Shown here in pieces: positions 10,954 through 22,529 of a stretch of DNA of 64,000 nt. The stretch is from Schizochytrium sp. TIO01 (Eukaryota; Sar; Bigyra; Thraustochytrida; Thraustochytriidae). A program made the translations under genes and the position numbers. The notes beneath the pieces are model-generated. The model was not told the DNA's origin, did not search any database, and saw nothing but the letters and a program-made list of their open reading frames with translations. The DNA lies in the NCBI GenBank assembly GCA_004764695.1, contig SMSO01000036.1, positions 2,020,001 through 2,084,000 on the forward strand, written 5' to 3'. Each line of letters begins with the position of its first letter. Position 1 is the stretch's first letter.

Positions 10954-13900
10954 ACAACATTTCATTTATTTTCCTTCTTATTTGCTTTTGCGTATCAAGA
11001 TGTCGCGAACCAATTAGTTCATCAAAATATCATCATAGGGTTGTTGTTTAAACTTTCAAGTTTGATTTGATTCATATATTTTAAAGGGATAACTTTGTTC
11101 ACTCGGAATAAAGTTGAGAAGAATGGTTTTGGAATAAGTCATTTAGAAATAAGATCAAAATTTTAACAGGGTGCATACGTCTTTGAAATAACTGATGCTG
11201 ATGAAAGAAATTGATACAACCTTCACTCCCCTTCCTCCAACAAAATTCAAAGTTTTCCTATTGCATTTCTCATTTCTTGTATATCTTACTCATTTGCTTT
11301 TTACTTGTCTAACGAATGGAAATCTCACCTTAAAAATAGCCTTGACGGCTCAGCTCTATACCCCAAGGTACATTTTCAACATAATTCTCCTTGTGACCGA
11401 CCCTGTATTAGCTCTTCGAAATTGAATACAATAAAATTTGATTAAAATCTATCAAGACACTCGGTGAGAAAGATGAATAGCCAGAATGTGTCATGTTGCC
11501 CTATTGCCCACATCACTCTTTCAAGCTGTGCAATACACCGTCGAACACAACCTTCGATACTTGCAGCCGGCGTTGTCCTATGTCTGAATGTATCCCATGG
11601 TGTGCGAAGTCGTCGTTCAACTCACCCATCGGAGCAATCACAATTGGTAGGTACCACTATATAGAAATCAAAATCAAAGACTGGGGCAAACAGCTCATAT
11701 TGTGAGATGTTGCGTGTAACCTTGTTGTTGTTCGAAAGGGAGTCAGCATTCTTCCCTAATGGATCAAATGTTCTTCATAAAGGTTTACGTCAAGGCAGCG
11801 AAGGTTGCTATAAATGCATGAGCAGGGCTGCGCCCAGTATCAGCCTAAGCCTGTGAGGTGAGACGCCACTGCTGCGGCGAAGAGTAGCCCAACCTTTCTC
11901 GGTGGCGTACTGCGTCATGTAATATTGACATCGTAGCCACCATATGTTAGCTCGAAATAAACGATTCCTACACCAGTACTAAAGTTTGACATAGTTAATC
12001 GAAACGTGTTCACTATTCGCTTCTGCTGAGAGACATTCAAAAAAAGAAAATTGCAAGTTTGGTTTTACCTAGCCATACTAGTGTTTTACATAAGAGTATG
12101 TTCTTACCATCGTCAATAAACAATTAGAACATTTTGGAACACTCAATTTAGGCGCCCCATCCCGCATGATATTGGGAACCCAAATTGATGAAAAGAACGA
12201 CTATGTTTTGCAAGCGCGCACATGTTTCTAGAGCGTAGAGCAAGTGCTGTTATTACGTGATTGGTTTTATTAAAATGAATATATAGATGAATTGTAATTT
12301 TATAGGAGATTGCCTTGTGGCTTCGAATGATTTTAAAACTACGAAACATGACGATTGTAGCGCAATGTCGGCCATCTCCTGGATCTCCTGGCACCACCTT
12401 TACGCTTTCATACGCCAGTAAAGCCTTTGAGTAAATCATAACACGTGCACAATGTCTTGGATAGGTACTTGTACCTGAGCCTAGGATCGACAGCAAGAGG
12501 AGTTTCACTCCCTCGCAGCCTTGTGATCAAGCCTTGGTCCTACGTTGTTAGAGTGGACTGATCACAAGGCTAACTTATCTCAGCAGGCAAAACAGAGAAA
12601 AATGATTGACGATACCATGTTTGAAGCCGTCAATCTCTAGCGCGTGCGTCGAAACTAAGTTCGATGGACCAGCGCGTGTCGGCCCGTGACCCAGCGAACA
12701 AAAGAGCAATGAATACTCGCCCCACCCTTGGCCAAGGGCTTCTGAAGCAGGTGCATCAGCTCTCGATCATCGAATAGGCAACACATGCAGCCTTGAACCT
12801 GACTGTTAAATTAGCAGCAAAGCTTTGTAGGTAACGACATACAGGTGGACGAGCTTGTAATAGCAGTAGTTGTGGTTGTTGAGCACGTGCACAAGGATCT
12901 ACTACTGGTAGTACTATTGTTTTTAGTAGGACAGAATGCCACATATTTTAAAAAAGGAGGTAGGTATAGATAGACCTAGGTACAAACTATTGCGTGTGCT
13001 TACTTGAAGAGCTTAACAGGTGCCTTCAGCACATACTCGCAAGTTCAAGGCAGCAAGCGAGTCAAAGCAAACAGGCGCGCAAGTATACACCCGGGCAGCC
13101 GGCGTTGGAGACAAACTGAATACCCGCTGGAAGAGAAAAGTAGGTACTCGTACTATAGATGACGAAATATGAGTCCTGTAATAAAGACATGAGCATGCCA
13201 ATTGAAGAAAGAGAAAATAGAAAAACGAATGAATGAACGAACGAAGAATCGAAGAGGCAGAAAGCATAATTACATTTTATAGTCACGACGGCTGCCATGC
13301 AACAATAAACAAGTGGCGTGTTGACATGAAGAGATTAGAAGTTACGCCAACCAGGCGAGGCTGACGCGGAGGGCCACGAAGAAATCATGCTGCTTGCGAC
13401 GAAGTGCATGTAACACAACGCATTATCATGATGATCACAATTAGAAACTAGTTGACACCTATAACAAGTTCATCCAGAGAAATCTAAGGACTATCATGGC
13501 AATTTATGGCGGCATTAAGCTACGAGCGCTCCTGAGAGATAGCCCCAGAGAGTTTTTTAAGGCTTGTCAAACGGCTCCACTGTTGGCTTCAGCTGCATTT
13601 TATCCAGGGTAACACAAGTTGGAAAACAACTTTAAAGGGGTTCATAGCTAGGTGTACGTACCTACACTCGCCAGCCTCTCAAAATCGCTGCTTCAGCTCG
13701 AAGTCGCGGTATCTTCAGCCTTCTCCCGCGGCGTTCTAGCCAGGTGCCACCTCCTGATTTAGTAGACATAGAAACAGCAAAACAACCGTGACATAAGCTT
13801 GAATCACAGACCTGTGAAAGTCGGAAGCGCACGTGAAAATTACACAATTTTATACTTTTTATTCGTCACATGAAAAGAGAGTGTGACTTTGCCGCTTTAC

Positions 13901-14441
13901 CAACTAGGAATCTTCATCAGCACTCAGGCGCTGCTTACTCTTCGTAGACACTGTACCTAGATGCTTCTTCTCGCATCCCGCCAAAGCTCTTTCTTGTCTC
14001 AAGGCCCTTTCTTGCAACAAAACTGTGTGCGTGGGTATATGGATGTATGTATGTATGTATGTATGAATGTATGAATGTATGTATGAATGTACCTACCTAC
14101 ATCGACGTGTAATGTAATAAATCATTCCCATTGCTTTTTCTTTTCTTTTCTTCTTCTGCTGTTGGTACCAAGGTAAGGACGAGTAGATCACTACTATGGG
14201 GGTGCGTTTATTAATGTTTCCTTTTAAAGTTTCTCTTTTCATATGTTCTTTTGATGATGATTACGACTTAGAGGAAGACACTCTTGACGCGTGCAACCTC
14301 GAAGAATATCGACGAGGCCTCGTGCAAAAGCCAAAAGAGCTCAAGTACGTCTGGCCGAGTTTGTCAGCGGACCTCTAACGCATTTTGTGCGTGCCAGCTT
14401 TAGTAGGGTACTTGGTGGTTAAGTTAGCTGTGGAACCAACC
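10954..14441. other. intergenic, no clear gene
   Basis: About 3.5 kb with no supported gene. Open frames here are short, without domains, and overlap on both strands. A TATG/TGTA tetranucleotide run lies at 14042-14096. A 60-codon open frame at 14196-14378, in another frame just before the NDPK-like gene, has an acidic stretch but nothing recognisable; it could belong to the 5' leader. Confidence 0.5.
14042..14096. repeat. (TATG)n tetranucleotide repeat
   Basis: Imperfect TATG units with some AATG variants, about 55 bases. Confidence 0.8.
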
Positions 14442-15425
14442 ATGGGCTGTGCAGCGAGCTCTGGTGCTGGGGAAACTACCTTGTCGAGTCCTCACGGAGC
14501 ATCGGATGAGGATGGGGCCCTGACGTACAATGAAGCGCTGGTATTCATTAAACCTCATGCAGCAACAAAAGAGGCAAAGGAATTCGTGGTCGAGTTCCTT
14601 CAGAACAGGGGAATCGAGGTGCTGAAGGAGGGCAAGTGGCTAGGCCCGGAGATTGACAAGAAGGGTATCATCGATGAGCACTATGCACACATCGCCAAGA
14701 TTGCACTCAAAGTGGACCCAGCAGACATTGTTGTGACAGATGAGAAAAAAGAACTTTTCGAATCTACCTTTGGAGAGACCTGGACCCAAGCTCTGGATGA
14801 CGGCAAGCTCATCAACCTTAAGACTTTTGAGGATGAGTTCACTGAGCTTACCTTTTCTGAAATTAATCGCTTGTGGCTTGGCGATTTGGAAAAGATCAAG
14901 CTGGCGCCCGGTACCTATGTAGGATACTTTCCAGATCAGGACCGCTATGTCATGAACCCATTCTATGCCAATATGCGTGCCGTCTACACTAATGCGGACG
15001 CCAAAGTTACCTACTTTGTCATCCGTTTTGAGGAGAACAATATTCCATGGAAGGTCTTCCGCAGCGACATCATTGGTGCTACAGACCCTGCCCAGGCCCA
15101 CGAAGGATCCCTCCGGGCTTCTATGCTTGCGAAGTACAAGGCCCTCGGACTTAAGTCCGAGCCAAACACTAGTGACAATGGAGTCCACGCCAGTGCTGGC
15201 CCATTCGAAGGCCTTAAGGAGCGTATTGTCTGGACAGGTGCCAAGATTGAGACTGACCTTTTTGGCAAGGAACTCATCGCTCAGGGAGTCAGTCGTGCGC
15301 TTATTAACTCATGGCTTGATAACGAGGTCGTGACAATTAATGGTGAGACTGACCATGCGTTTGACCTGCTGGAGGACCTCGACTCAAGCAAGGCCCTTGA
15401 ACTTGCTTTGCATGCGTCAAGTTGA
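14442..15425 (+). CDS. N-myristoylated nucleoside-diphosphate-kinase-like protein
   Basis: Protein of 327 residues. The start MGCAASS is a textbook N-myristoylation signal (G2, S6) with an adjacent palmitoylatable C3, so the protein is probably held on the cytosolic face of a membrane. The frame extends 19 codons further upstream only from a TTG, which supports this ATG. NDPK-like marks are ALVFIKPHA at 32-40 (K37), the GATDPAQAHEGSLR segment at 212-225, and H249 in a VHASAGP context at the place of the catalytic histidine. The domain spans about 230 residues against roughly 150 in a standard NDPK, with about 100 residues inserted between 90 and 190. A C-terminal acidic tail of about 65 residues follows. 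Whether it transfers phosphate is uncertain, because the helix around the histidine differs from the usual motif. It could be a regulatory relative of NDPK. Confidence 0.78.
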   Translation: MGCAASSGAGETTLSSPHGASDEDGALTYNEALVFIKPHAATKEAKEFVVEFLQNRGIEVLKEGKWLGPEIDKKGIIDEHYAHIAKIALKVDPADIVVTDEKKELFESTFGETWTQALDDGKLINLKTFEDEFTELTFSEINRLWLGDLEKIKLAPGTYVGYFPDQDRYVMNPFYANMRAVYTNADAKVTYFVIRFEENNIPWKVFRSDIIGATDPAQAHEGSLRASMLAKYKALGLKSEPNTSDNGVHASAGPFEGLKERIVWTGAKIETDLFGKELIAQGVSRALINSWLDNEVVTINGETDHAFDLLEDLDSSKALELALHASS

Positions 15426-16039
15426 CAAGGGGAACTCTGCTCAATGATCACTGCAGCCATGTGAAGTACCGTGGTGTATGTCCTATGGATGTTTAAAGCC
15501 GCCTCGTCAACTTCCTGCCATCTAAGTGCATTCTGCAAACCTATAATGTGTAATCAACCACCATTTTGTTCACTTTTATATTGTAATTGTTAGATTCATC
15601 TATGTTTCTGCCTTATGACGTGCTGGCACCAACGTATCTGGGGGCTCTTTGGATGTTGTTCTGAAGCAAGTATACAGGATTGGTAATCTTCAGAATGTAG
15701 TAGTAGCATTAGCAGTGTGTGAATTGTTTCAGTATCTTTTAATGTATCAAGGTGTAGGTGCTAGGTTTGGGTTCACATACAACAAGACATTGAAGACCAG
15801 GTGGGAATCCCCACCATGCTGCAGAATGCTCATGCATACACTTTACAGCTATTGCTCATTAAAGATAACAAACATGTTAAAACATTTAAGTCATGGTATG
15901 CAACAGTAGTGACCACAAACGAAACGATGCTGTGATATCTTATACACCCCAAAACAAGGTTTTTCCCTCATTTCTAACAGTAAGATAATAAAGAGTACAG
16001 CAAAGTATGAGTTAGAATTCACAACAGAAGCAACTTTCC
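15426..16039. other. convergent 3' spacer
   Basis: The 614 bases between the stops of the NDPK-like gene (+) and the LRR-NEL gene (-) should hold both 3' UTRs. No other feature is seen. Confidence 0.6.
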
Positions 16040-19000
16040 TTATGCTGCAGCGTTCTTTTGCTTTTGAACTTTAGGACTCAAATCATCTGCATCTGCAGGG
16101 TTGTCCACGTAAACGATGTCACAACGAGAAAGGTTATCGCGCATATCTTGAATTGAGTGATGAACATTATTAAAATCCATGCCTCGACGCACCCAGTGAG
16201 TAAGAAGCTCACTAAGTGACCAGGTTGAGCGACCTAGCTTGATGGGATCGTCAATTTCATCTCCCATAAGTGTTGTGCGGCCAAGACTGACTCTCTTGTG
16301 GTTACGAGGCAAATCCTCCCACTTCAGGTCATGCGCAAATTCAAAGCGATCTTGCCGCTCCCACTCTACCCACTGACCCAGCCAAGTGTTGAACTCTTCC
16401 TCAGTTATATCCAGTACCCGGCGCGATACACGGATGACTTCTTCACCCGGAATGGTACTTCCATAGACCATGAAGTGAGCTGACACTGGAAGATTCAAGG
16501 GTAGCCGGAACTGAATTTCATATTGCAAGAAGACACACACATCATCTACATTTTGAAAGCCCCCACGATCTTCAATACGCTTTTGCGCTGCTTCGTGAAC
16601 ATATTGTAGGTTCATAATCCGGCGACCAAGCGCACGCAGCTTTTCGCGATCACCACGCGCATGCGCAACTGCGCCAACAACCTCAAGCTGGTTCAAAGCC
16701 CAAATAGGCTTATCTTCACACGCATCGATTGCATCAGCCATGCGGGAACAAAGTTCATCTCGTGCCTCGTCATCCTTTGCTACATTCATCAGCATCTCGA
16801 CAACTCGCTCAGCTAACCCACGCCGCGTTGAGGGATTGCGGTATTCACGTGAGTCCCGAAGCATGCTTAGAAAGGTGAGCACACTATCTCTATAAAACGA
16901 GTCAACTTTCTCATCAAGTGGCTTAAGCACATCAAAGTCAATGTCTGACTCTATCAGAAGGCGCATAAGCCGTGGAGGGCGGCCTGTGGCGGCTGCTTTC
17001 CAGAAAAGAACTGCATTTGAAAAGCTTTCAAAGTCTCCGTCATGGCTTAGAGTTTCCAAGCCACCCTCTTCACCAGCGCTGATAAAGTCAAGACCGGCGA
17101 GGTCATTCTCTTCATCCTCTTCACGCTCAAAAACTGCATCGCACATCCTTAGATCTCCTGCAACTATCCCGTCACGGATCCAGTTCATGCACTGTAGACG
17201 ATCAGGGATAGAAAAGTCAGAGGTTATCGCTTGAAGGACCTCTGGATCAATGCCTGTACCTTTGAGCATAAATCTGCGACAAATAATAGCAGGCTCAGTA
17301 GCGGGGTTTCGCCCTATACTACGAACACGAGTTAGCCAATTAGATGGTCTACGCCATGGCCTAGTCCGTTGAGTTTGGGCTTCCTTATACGCGTCTCTTT
17401 GAACAGCAGCATCGATACTCTTTTGGAGCAAAGAGTTCAATATCTCGCGTGGAATTGTTGTGAGTTTGGGAGCTACATTTACCACTAGATAGATATCCAC
17501 ATCTAGGTCAGGGCTGATTTCGCAGAGCTCGGGTAGATTTATTAACGCAAGAGAATTGATGACGACACCAGATGAAATATGTGTCATGCAAGGTAATACA
17601 GAGAGCAGAAGACCATGGTTGATCATGGTGTACCCTAGTTGTGAGTTGTATTGCTGTAAGGCATCCTCTCCACTGGGCTGAGATGCCTCCTCATCAAGAT
17701 CTTCGGTTCCTTCCGAAAGGTAGTCTTCATCAATAGCGTCTTCTGCCTCAAGCTCTTGACTTGATACATCATCATCACGGAAAACATCCACTCCAGGAGC
17801 AATTTCTTGCAAATTTGCCTCATCAACGCCCTCTTCTTCAGCTTCATCTTCCCCTAACTTAAGTTCGTGAATGTCGAGCTCCTCTTGACCCTCGACCCTT
17901 TCATGTATTGTATCAAGCTCGATGTGGCTCCCAGAGCTTTTTGATCTTGAAACACGCGAAGAATTTTGTCTCGGTGGATATAGACGAGTAATAGAGCGCC
18001 GTGCACCGCCTAACAAAGTATTACGACGCAGCCACTTATAATCTACTTGTCTGGAGTTTGCTGTCCACGCTCGCTGGCGGTGACGCACGACTGTTGCGAA
18101 ATGCTCATTCAGATACCCTTCAAGCGTCTTAGAGGAACTTCGCCACTCTACAGGTATACTGTGGTCAAGACGACGCTCAGCTTGCTGTGTGCTTTTGCGC
18201 CGGCTCCTGAGTCGTTTGGCTTTGGAATTGCTCAAAACCGGAGCAGGTTGTTCCAAACGAAACCCAACTGGTAGCGTTTCAAAAGTATCGCAAGAATGTA
18301 TGGCAAACGTTTCTCGTACTTGCATTTTTTTGGGGATGTTTTTGAGAGCACGGCACGAAGCGACAACCAAGTTACCGTGGTAGATACCATTGTCAGGAAT
18401 ATCTACAAGGCTGTCCAAGAACGCAAACAGGCAGTCGCCGTACACAGTAAGACGTTTAGGAATGGACTTGAACATCGGGCATCCGATCAACATAAATGAA
18501 CCAAAGTGTTCTTCTTGAGTAAAATCCTCATCATTTGTAGTAGGAATACCAGCCAGCGCAGGCCAGCCTACTTCAATTTTGTTCTGGCTAAGATCTGATA
18601 GGCCCATGCAATAGCGAATGTCAAGTCCACCTCGACAAATCATTTCCTGGGGCAGTTTTTGCAATGACGGACAGTTACGCAGGCGTACAAAACCAGGTTT
18701 GAATACGTCAGTTGTAATGATCTCAGAATCTCTCCATGATTTAACCAAAGGTAGCTCATCCCCTACAATCATTTTCGATCCGCCAATCTCTTCTAGCGTC
18801 ATACAATGCGAAATATCAAGCATACCGAATACCCGCTCCATCTCGACTTTCCTTAGACGGGGACAAAAGCGGAATGACACGTTGCTGGTTTTTGTGAGCG
18901 TGAGAATGCCGGGGTCTTGCTGACCAACAAGAGAGCCTGGATGCACGATTTCGAGACTTTGCATATGTGTACACATTAATTGTCCCAACACACGAACAGG

Positions 19001-22000
19001 GTGCAATTCACGAATACCAGTGCCAGACAAATTTAGATCACCTGTGACAAATTTCATTGCAAAAGTCTCAAGACTTGAACATCCACTTAAATCAACATCG
19101 CCTGAGCAACTCTGCAACCCAACCACATACCCGTCGTCCCGAACACGCGAGATTAGCCCTGCCATGAAACCATTCTTTAATTCACGCAGTTGCGTGCAGC
19201 TCTGGGCGCTGAGTGATGCAACATGAATTGCAGGAATAACCTCTAAAGATGTACAATGGTCCAACTGCAGTTTAACTCGACCAGGTGCAGCATTAAAAAC
19301 ATCATCTGGAATATGAGCCAAATTTGCGCATTTAGAAAGGTTTAGAGTGCGCAATGTTTGGGGCAGAGGACCTGGAATAGTGCGCAGTCCGGTGCTACCA
19401 CGGAGGTTAAGAATACGTAGGCCACTAAGCATACCAAGATCCAGAGGCCTTGCGATAGGTTCCACATGGCTTGCGTTACCAGAGTTCTGAGAAAGGCTGT
19501 CAGAATGTAAGTCTTCACCAACAAAGTGAGGGCACTCACTCAACTTGAGTTTGTTGCATCCCGTTCGGAGCTTGATATCTTCCAACAGAGGCAGGTTGTA
19601 GAGGCTCAGCTCACCTTCTGCCTCATCTTTTGTTGCCAAACCAACGTCCACGCGCGTGAGATGTTCACAATTATCTACACGCACTAACTGCCAAATTCCA
19701 TGGAGAACAAGACCTTCGAGCATATTGCAGCTATCGAGATACAAATATGACATGCCGCTACCCTCGATGTCACCCAAGTTTTCTACGCCAACGTTCTCGA
19801 GCCTAATTCGAAGATTCAAGCCAGATTTAATGGAGACAACGTCATCAGAGATCTGGGTGAGATTTTGCATACCATTAAGGTACAACTCTGCGTCATCGTA
19901 CTGATCAATGAAGATTGAGTGAGCGAGACGTTCCATAGATGGTGAATCCGTAATTCTTAACAACTGGATTTGAAGCCGACCACCAGCTAAACGTTGCAAG
20001 GAGTTACATTCGACAATTTCCAGGGAGACAGGGAAGTCTGGGCCATCGCTATCCCACAACACATCAATGTTCGGGCAATGTTGGACATTAAGATGCCCAA
20101 CTTCATTTGTAGTGTGCCATTCTGGAAGTGACTTCACAGGTAACCAACGAAGCGTCAGCCTTGGAGTCTCTAGCTTACCTTGAAATTTCTCGATAGGGAA
20201 CCGAAGAAATTCGCATGAAAAGCTTGCCTTTATATCATCAACCCACTCCCGCAGTTGAAGAGTCTCAGTGCTCGAGGTCGTTTCTTCATTATCATCTGCA
20301 TCATTGTCAATCTCATTATTCATGCCATCATCGGACTCATTTCCCGAGTGGTTCGAACCTTCATATACAGGGTTAGTTAAGTTGTTTTGACTATCCAACT
20401 CGCTTGAATTAGCGACTGCTGGAAAATTTCCATCAACCTCGTCAACAATAAGCCCGGGAATTCGTCCGCTGGTATTCTCGAAACCTCCATTAAAGCTTTG
20501 GAGACTCATGATCTGGTCGCGAAACTCAAAAGATCCACGAAGAGAGAATGAGCGCACTACGATAGACCCCTCGCAAAGACGAGGGGGGATCTCGATACCA
20601 CTAATAATCAATTCGTGCGCTGGAGCATGTACTCCGGCGGCGATGGGAGTATTGGTATCAACGCATTGAATCTCAATAGAAGTTTCATTCGGGCTGGTAG
20701 GTTCCTCATCACAGTATAAAACACCTTCACAGAGTCTATGCAAAGAGCCCTGCTCAATTCGTAGGCTCCCTGCTACATGTAAATCGCCATTGCAGAGAGT
20801 ATTCAGTTGAGGACAGCGCTGAATTCTCGTAAATGTACCAAGTGAGAGTTTATCAATGCCGATATAAGCTAGCTGGGGCAGGTATAAAAGCTCGAGTTTC
20901 TGAAGAATTGTGACCTTTGGTGGACAACTTGAAAGCGCTTGGCAGTTTTGCAGTCTGAGCTTCTTCAAGACAATCTCCATATTACTGCTTGATTCCAGAA
21001 ATTCAAGATCAGGACAATTTTCAACTTCAATAATTGCAGGTTCTTCTGCGGAAGTGATTTGATCAAAATCTATGGATTGTAAACCACTGACAGCACTCAG
21101 TTTCTTGTAGTTGGCCTCTAAGGTCTCAATCATTTTCTGCGAGCTTCCTCGGCAGCTTATGACCGAGAGCTTGTTACATGTCCAGTGCGAGAAGTCACCT
21201 GAGGGTAGCGAACAACCTCGAAAGGAAAGGTCTCCGTTCACACTCACATTGGGAGGGAGAGCTGGAATATCGAGATTTTCGAATGAAAAGTTTCCTTCAA
21301 TAGCAATCCTGGATGGCTCCCCATCATTTGATGAAATCAAGCGCGCGTTTTGCTCACCAAACTCGTAGAATACGCGTTCTAAACCATAAAGGTTTTCGGT
21401 ATTCACACCCTTTGCCCACTCCTCCAGGTAAAGCTGTAATTCACTCGACATGCTGAGGCCAGTAGGCCCTTCTCCATCGTTGTCTAGAGGAAGACGCGAC
21501 TCGCCTAGGGTTTGCCAGCCGTCATCTCCTAGACTAAGACTCAAAGCAAGCAAGTGGTCAATTTCCTCAGGGTCTAGAGCGCCTTGCTCCATAAGAGCAG
21601 TAAGAGCATCAAGGTCATCTTGTATTGTGCTTGGATTTGTACCACTCGTATCGATTGCATGCTCTTCTTCAGTACCATTACCTTCAACGTATTCAGGATC
21701 ATGAAGTTGCAACTGTACCTCAAGGTCAGGAGGAGCATCATGCTCATCCAGGGATGCGATATGACTTTGACCGTGGCTTGATCTGCCTCCTCTGCTTGTA
21801 TCAGTTGACCGGCTTGTGCGGCTTGTGCGGCTTGTGCGGCTTGTGCGGCTTGTGCGGCTTGTGCGGCTTGGTGCGGCTTGTGCGGCTGATGCGGCTGGCA
21901 TTGTATTGTGTCTGCATGTCGTTGGCTTGTGCAGGTTGGAGGTCGCCGAATTCGCCATCGTTTGCAAAATGGTCATCTTCAATTTCGTCGTCACTATCAT

Positions 22001-22529
22001 GGTTGTGATGACTGAGTCTATGGCTCGATCTGCCGCTTCTAGTCGAGCCACTGGCTCTGCTGAGTCTGCTCGAGACTCGAGACCTGAGCTCACGCAGCTG
22101 CTCTTGAGCTTCTACTTGGGAATCCAATTGAGCAAGGCCGTTCATATCTTCGAAATTTGTAGAAGGATGCGGATCATTAGACTGTACGGCAACCTCTCCA
22201 GTATATTGATTTTCTTCTTCATGAAGAACTTCACCCTCAGCGTTATTACATTCGATTGCGTCCCCATGAGCAAGGCTTCTACGGGAACTGCGAGCACCAG
22301 ACGTACGCCTCGATGAGTGTGAAGATTCTGCATCTTGAGGAGTACGGTCTTCAACATTGTCCTGACGAGCAAGGCTTCTTCGGGATCTGCGATCACCTGA
22401 GGTGCGTCTTAATGGGGTCGAATGTTCTGCATCTGGGGACGCAGGAGCTTCCACTTGTGGAGTTGAAACAGGCAATGAGCCCCGGCGTTGCAGCATACCT
22501 GCGGCACACATGAGTTTTCTGACGACCAT
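16040..22529 (-). CDS. giant LRR protein with C-terminal NEL-type E3 ubiquitin ligase domain (one frame break)
   Basis: About 2,162 residues if one extra base near 21,870 is removed; as given, the frame starting at the 22,529 ATG stops at 21,801. Order: a Ser/Arg-rich N-terminus with two RRTSG...RRSLA blocks; a Ser-Arg-Thr minisatellite; an acidic helical part; leucine-rich repeats over about 410-1435, with units such as LRTLNLSKCANLAHIPDDVF; an acidic linker (about 1545-1630); and a NEL domain at about 1833-2150. In the NEL domain the catalytic C-x-D is C1937-E-D, followed by an xWALNQLE helix, an RIMNLQYVHEAAQKRI helix and a WLGQWVEWER segment, in the order seen in IpaH/SspH-type ligases. 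That family forms a Cys-ubiquitin thioester and is known mainly from bacterial effectors delivered into host cells. No signal peptide or membrane span is seen. Its function in this organism is unknown; ubiquitination guided by LRR binding is the inference. Confidence 0.88.
16080..17030 (-). other. NEL catalytic domain
   Basis: Part of the LRR protein. The catalytic Cys codon is at 16718-16720, followed by Glu and Asp, giving the C-x-D signature. The helices around it match the NEL order: a helical region before the Cys with a conserved LCSRMADAI stretch, then ALNQLE, then a long helical bundle with LPVSAHFMVYG, then a tryptophan-rich C-terminal helix. The domain has about the length expected for the family (roughly 300 residues). 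Confidence 0.85.
21811..21898 (-). repeat. 9-bp coding minisatellite, site of a frame break
   Basis: Six perfect 9-base units (GGCTTGTGC on the + strand) are followed by one 10-base unit with an extra G at 21870/21871, then two further 9-base units, the second a variant. On the coding strand they give repeated Ser-Arg-Thr. The 10-base unit turns this into Lys-Pro-His for the frame that starts at 22529, which then stops at 21801. The Ser-Arg-Thr frame continues into the LRR-NEL body. Without the extra base the two halves join. Confidence 0.85.

Noticed and set aside
14196-14378. 60-codon open frame before the NDPK-like gene
   Set aside because: Different frame, no domain; could be part of the leader, but nothing supports it as a gene.
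16040-22529. Bacterial contamination or a chimeric contig as the source of the NEL gene
   Set aside because: The N-terminal and linker parts are low-complexity Ser/Arg and acidic sequence like that of neighbouring genes; no ribosome binding site or operon neighbour is present, and the flanks are eukaryotic. Reads across the borders would settle it.
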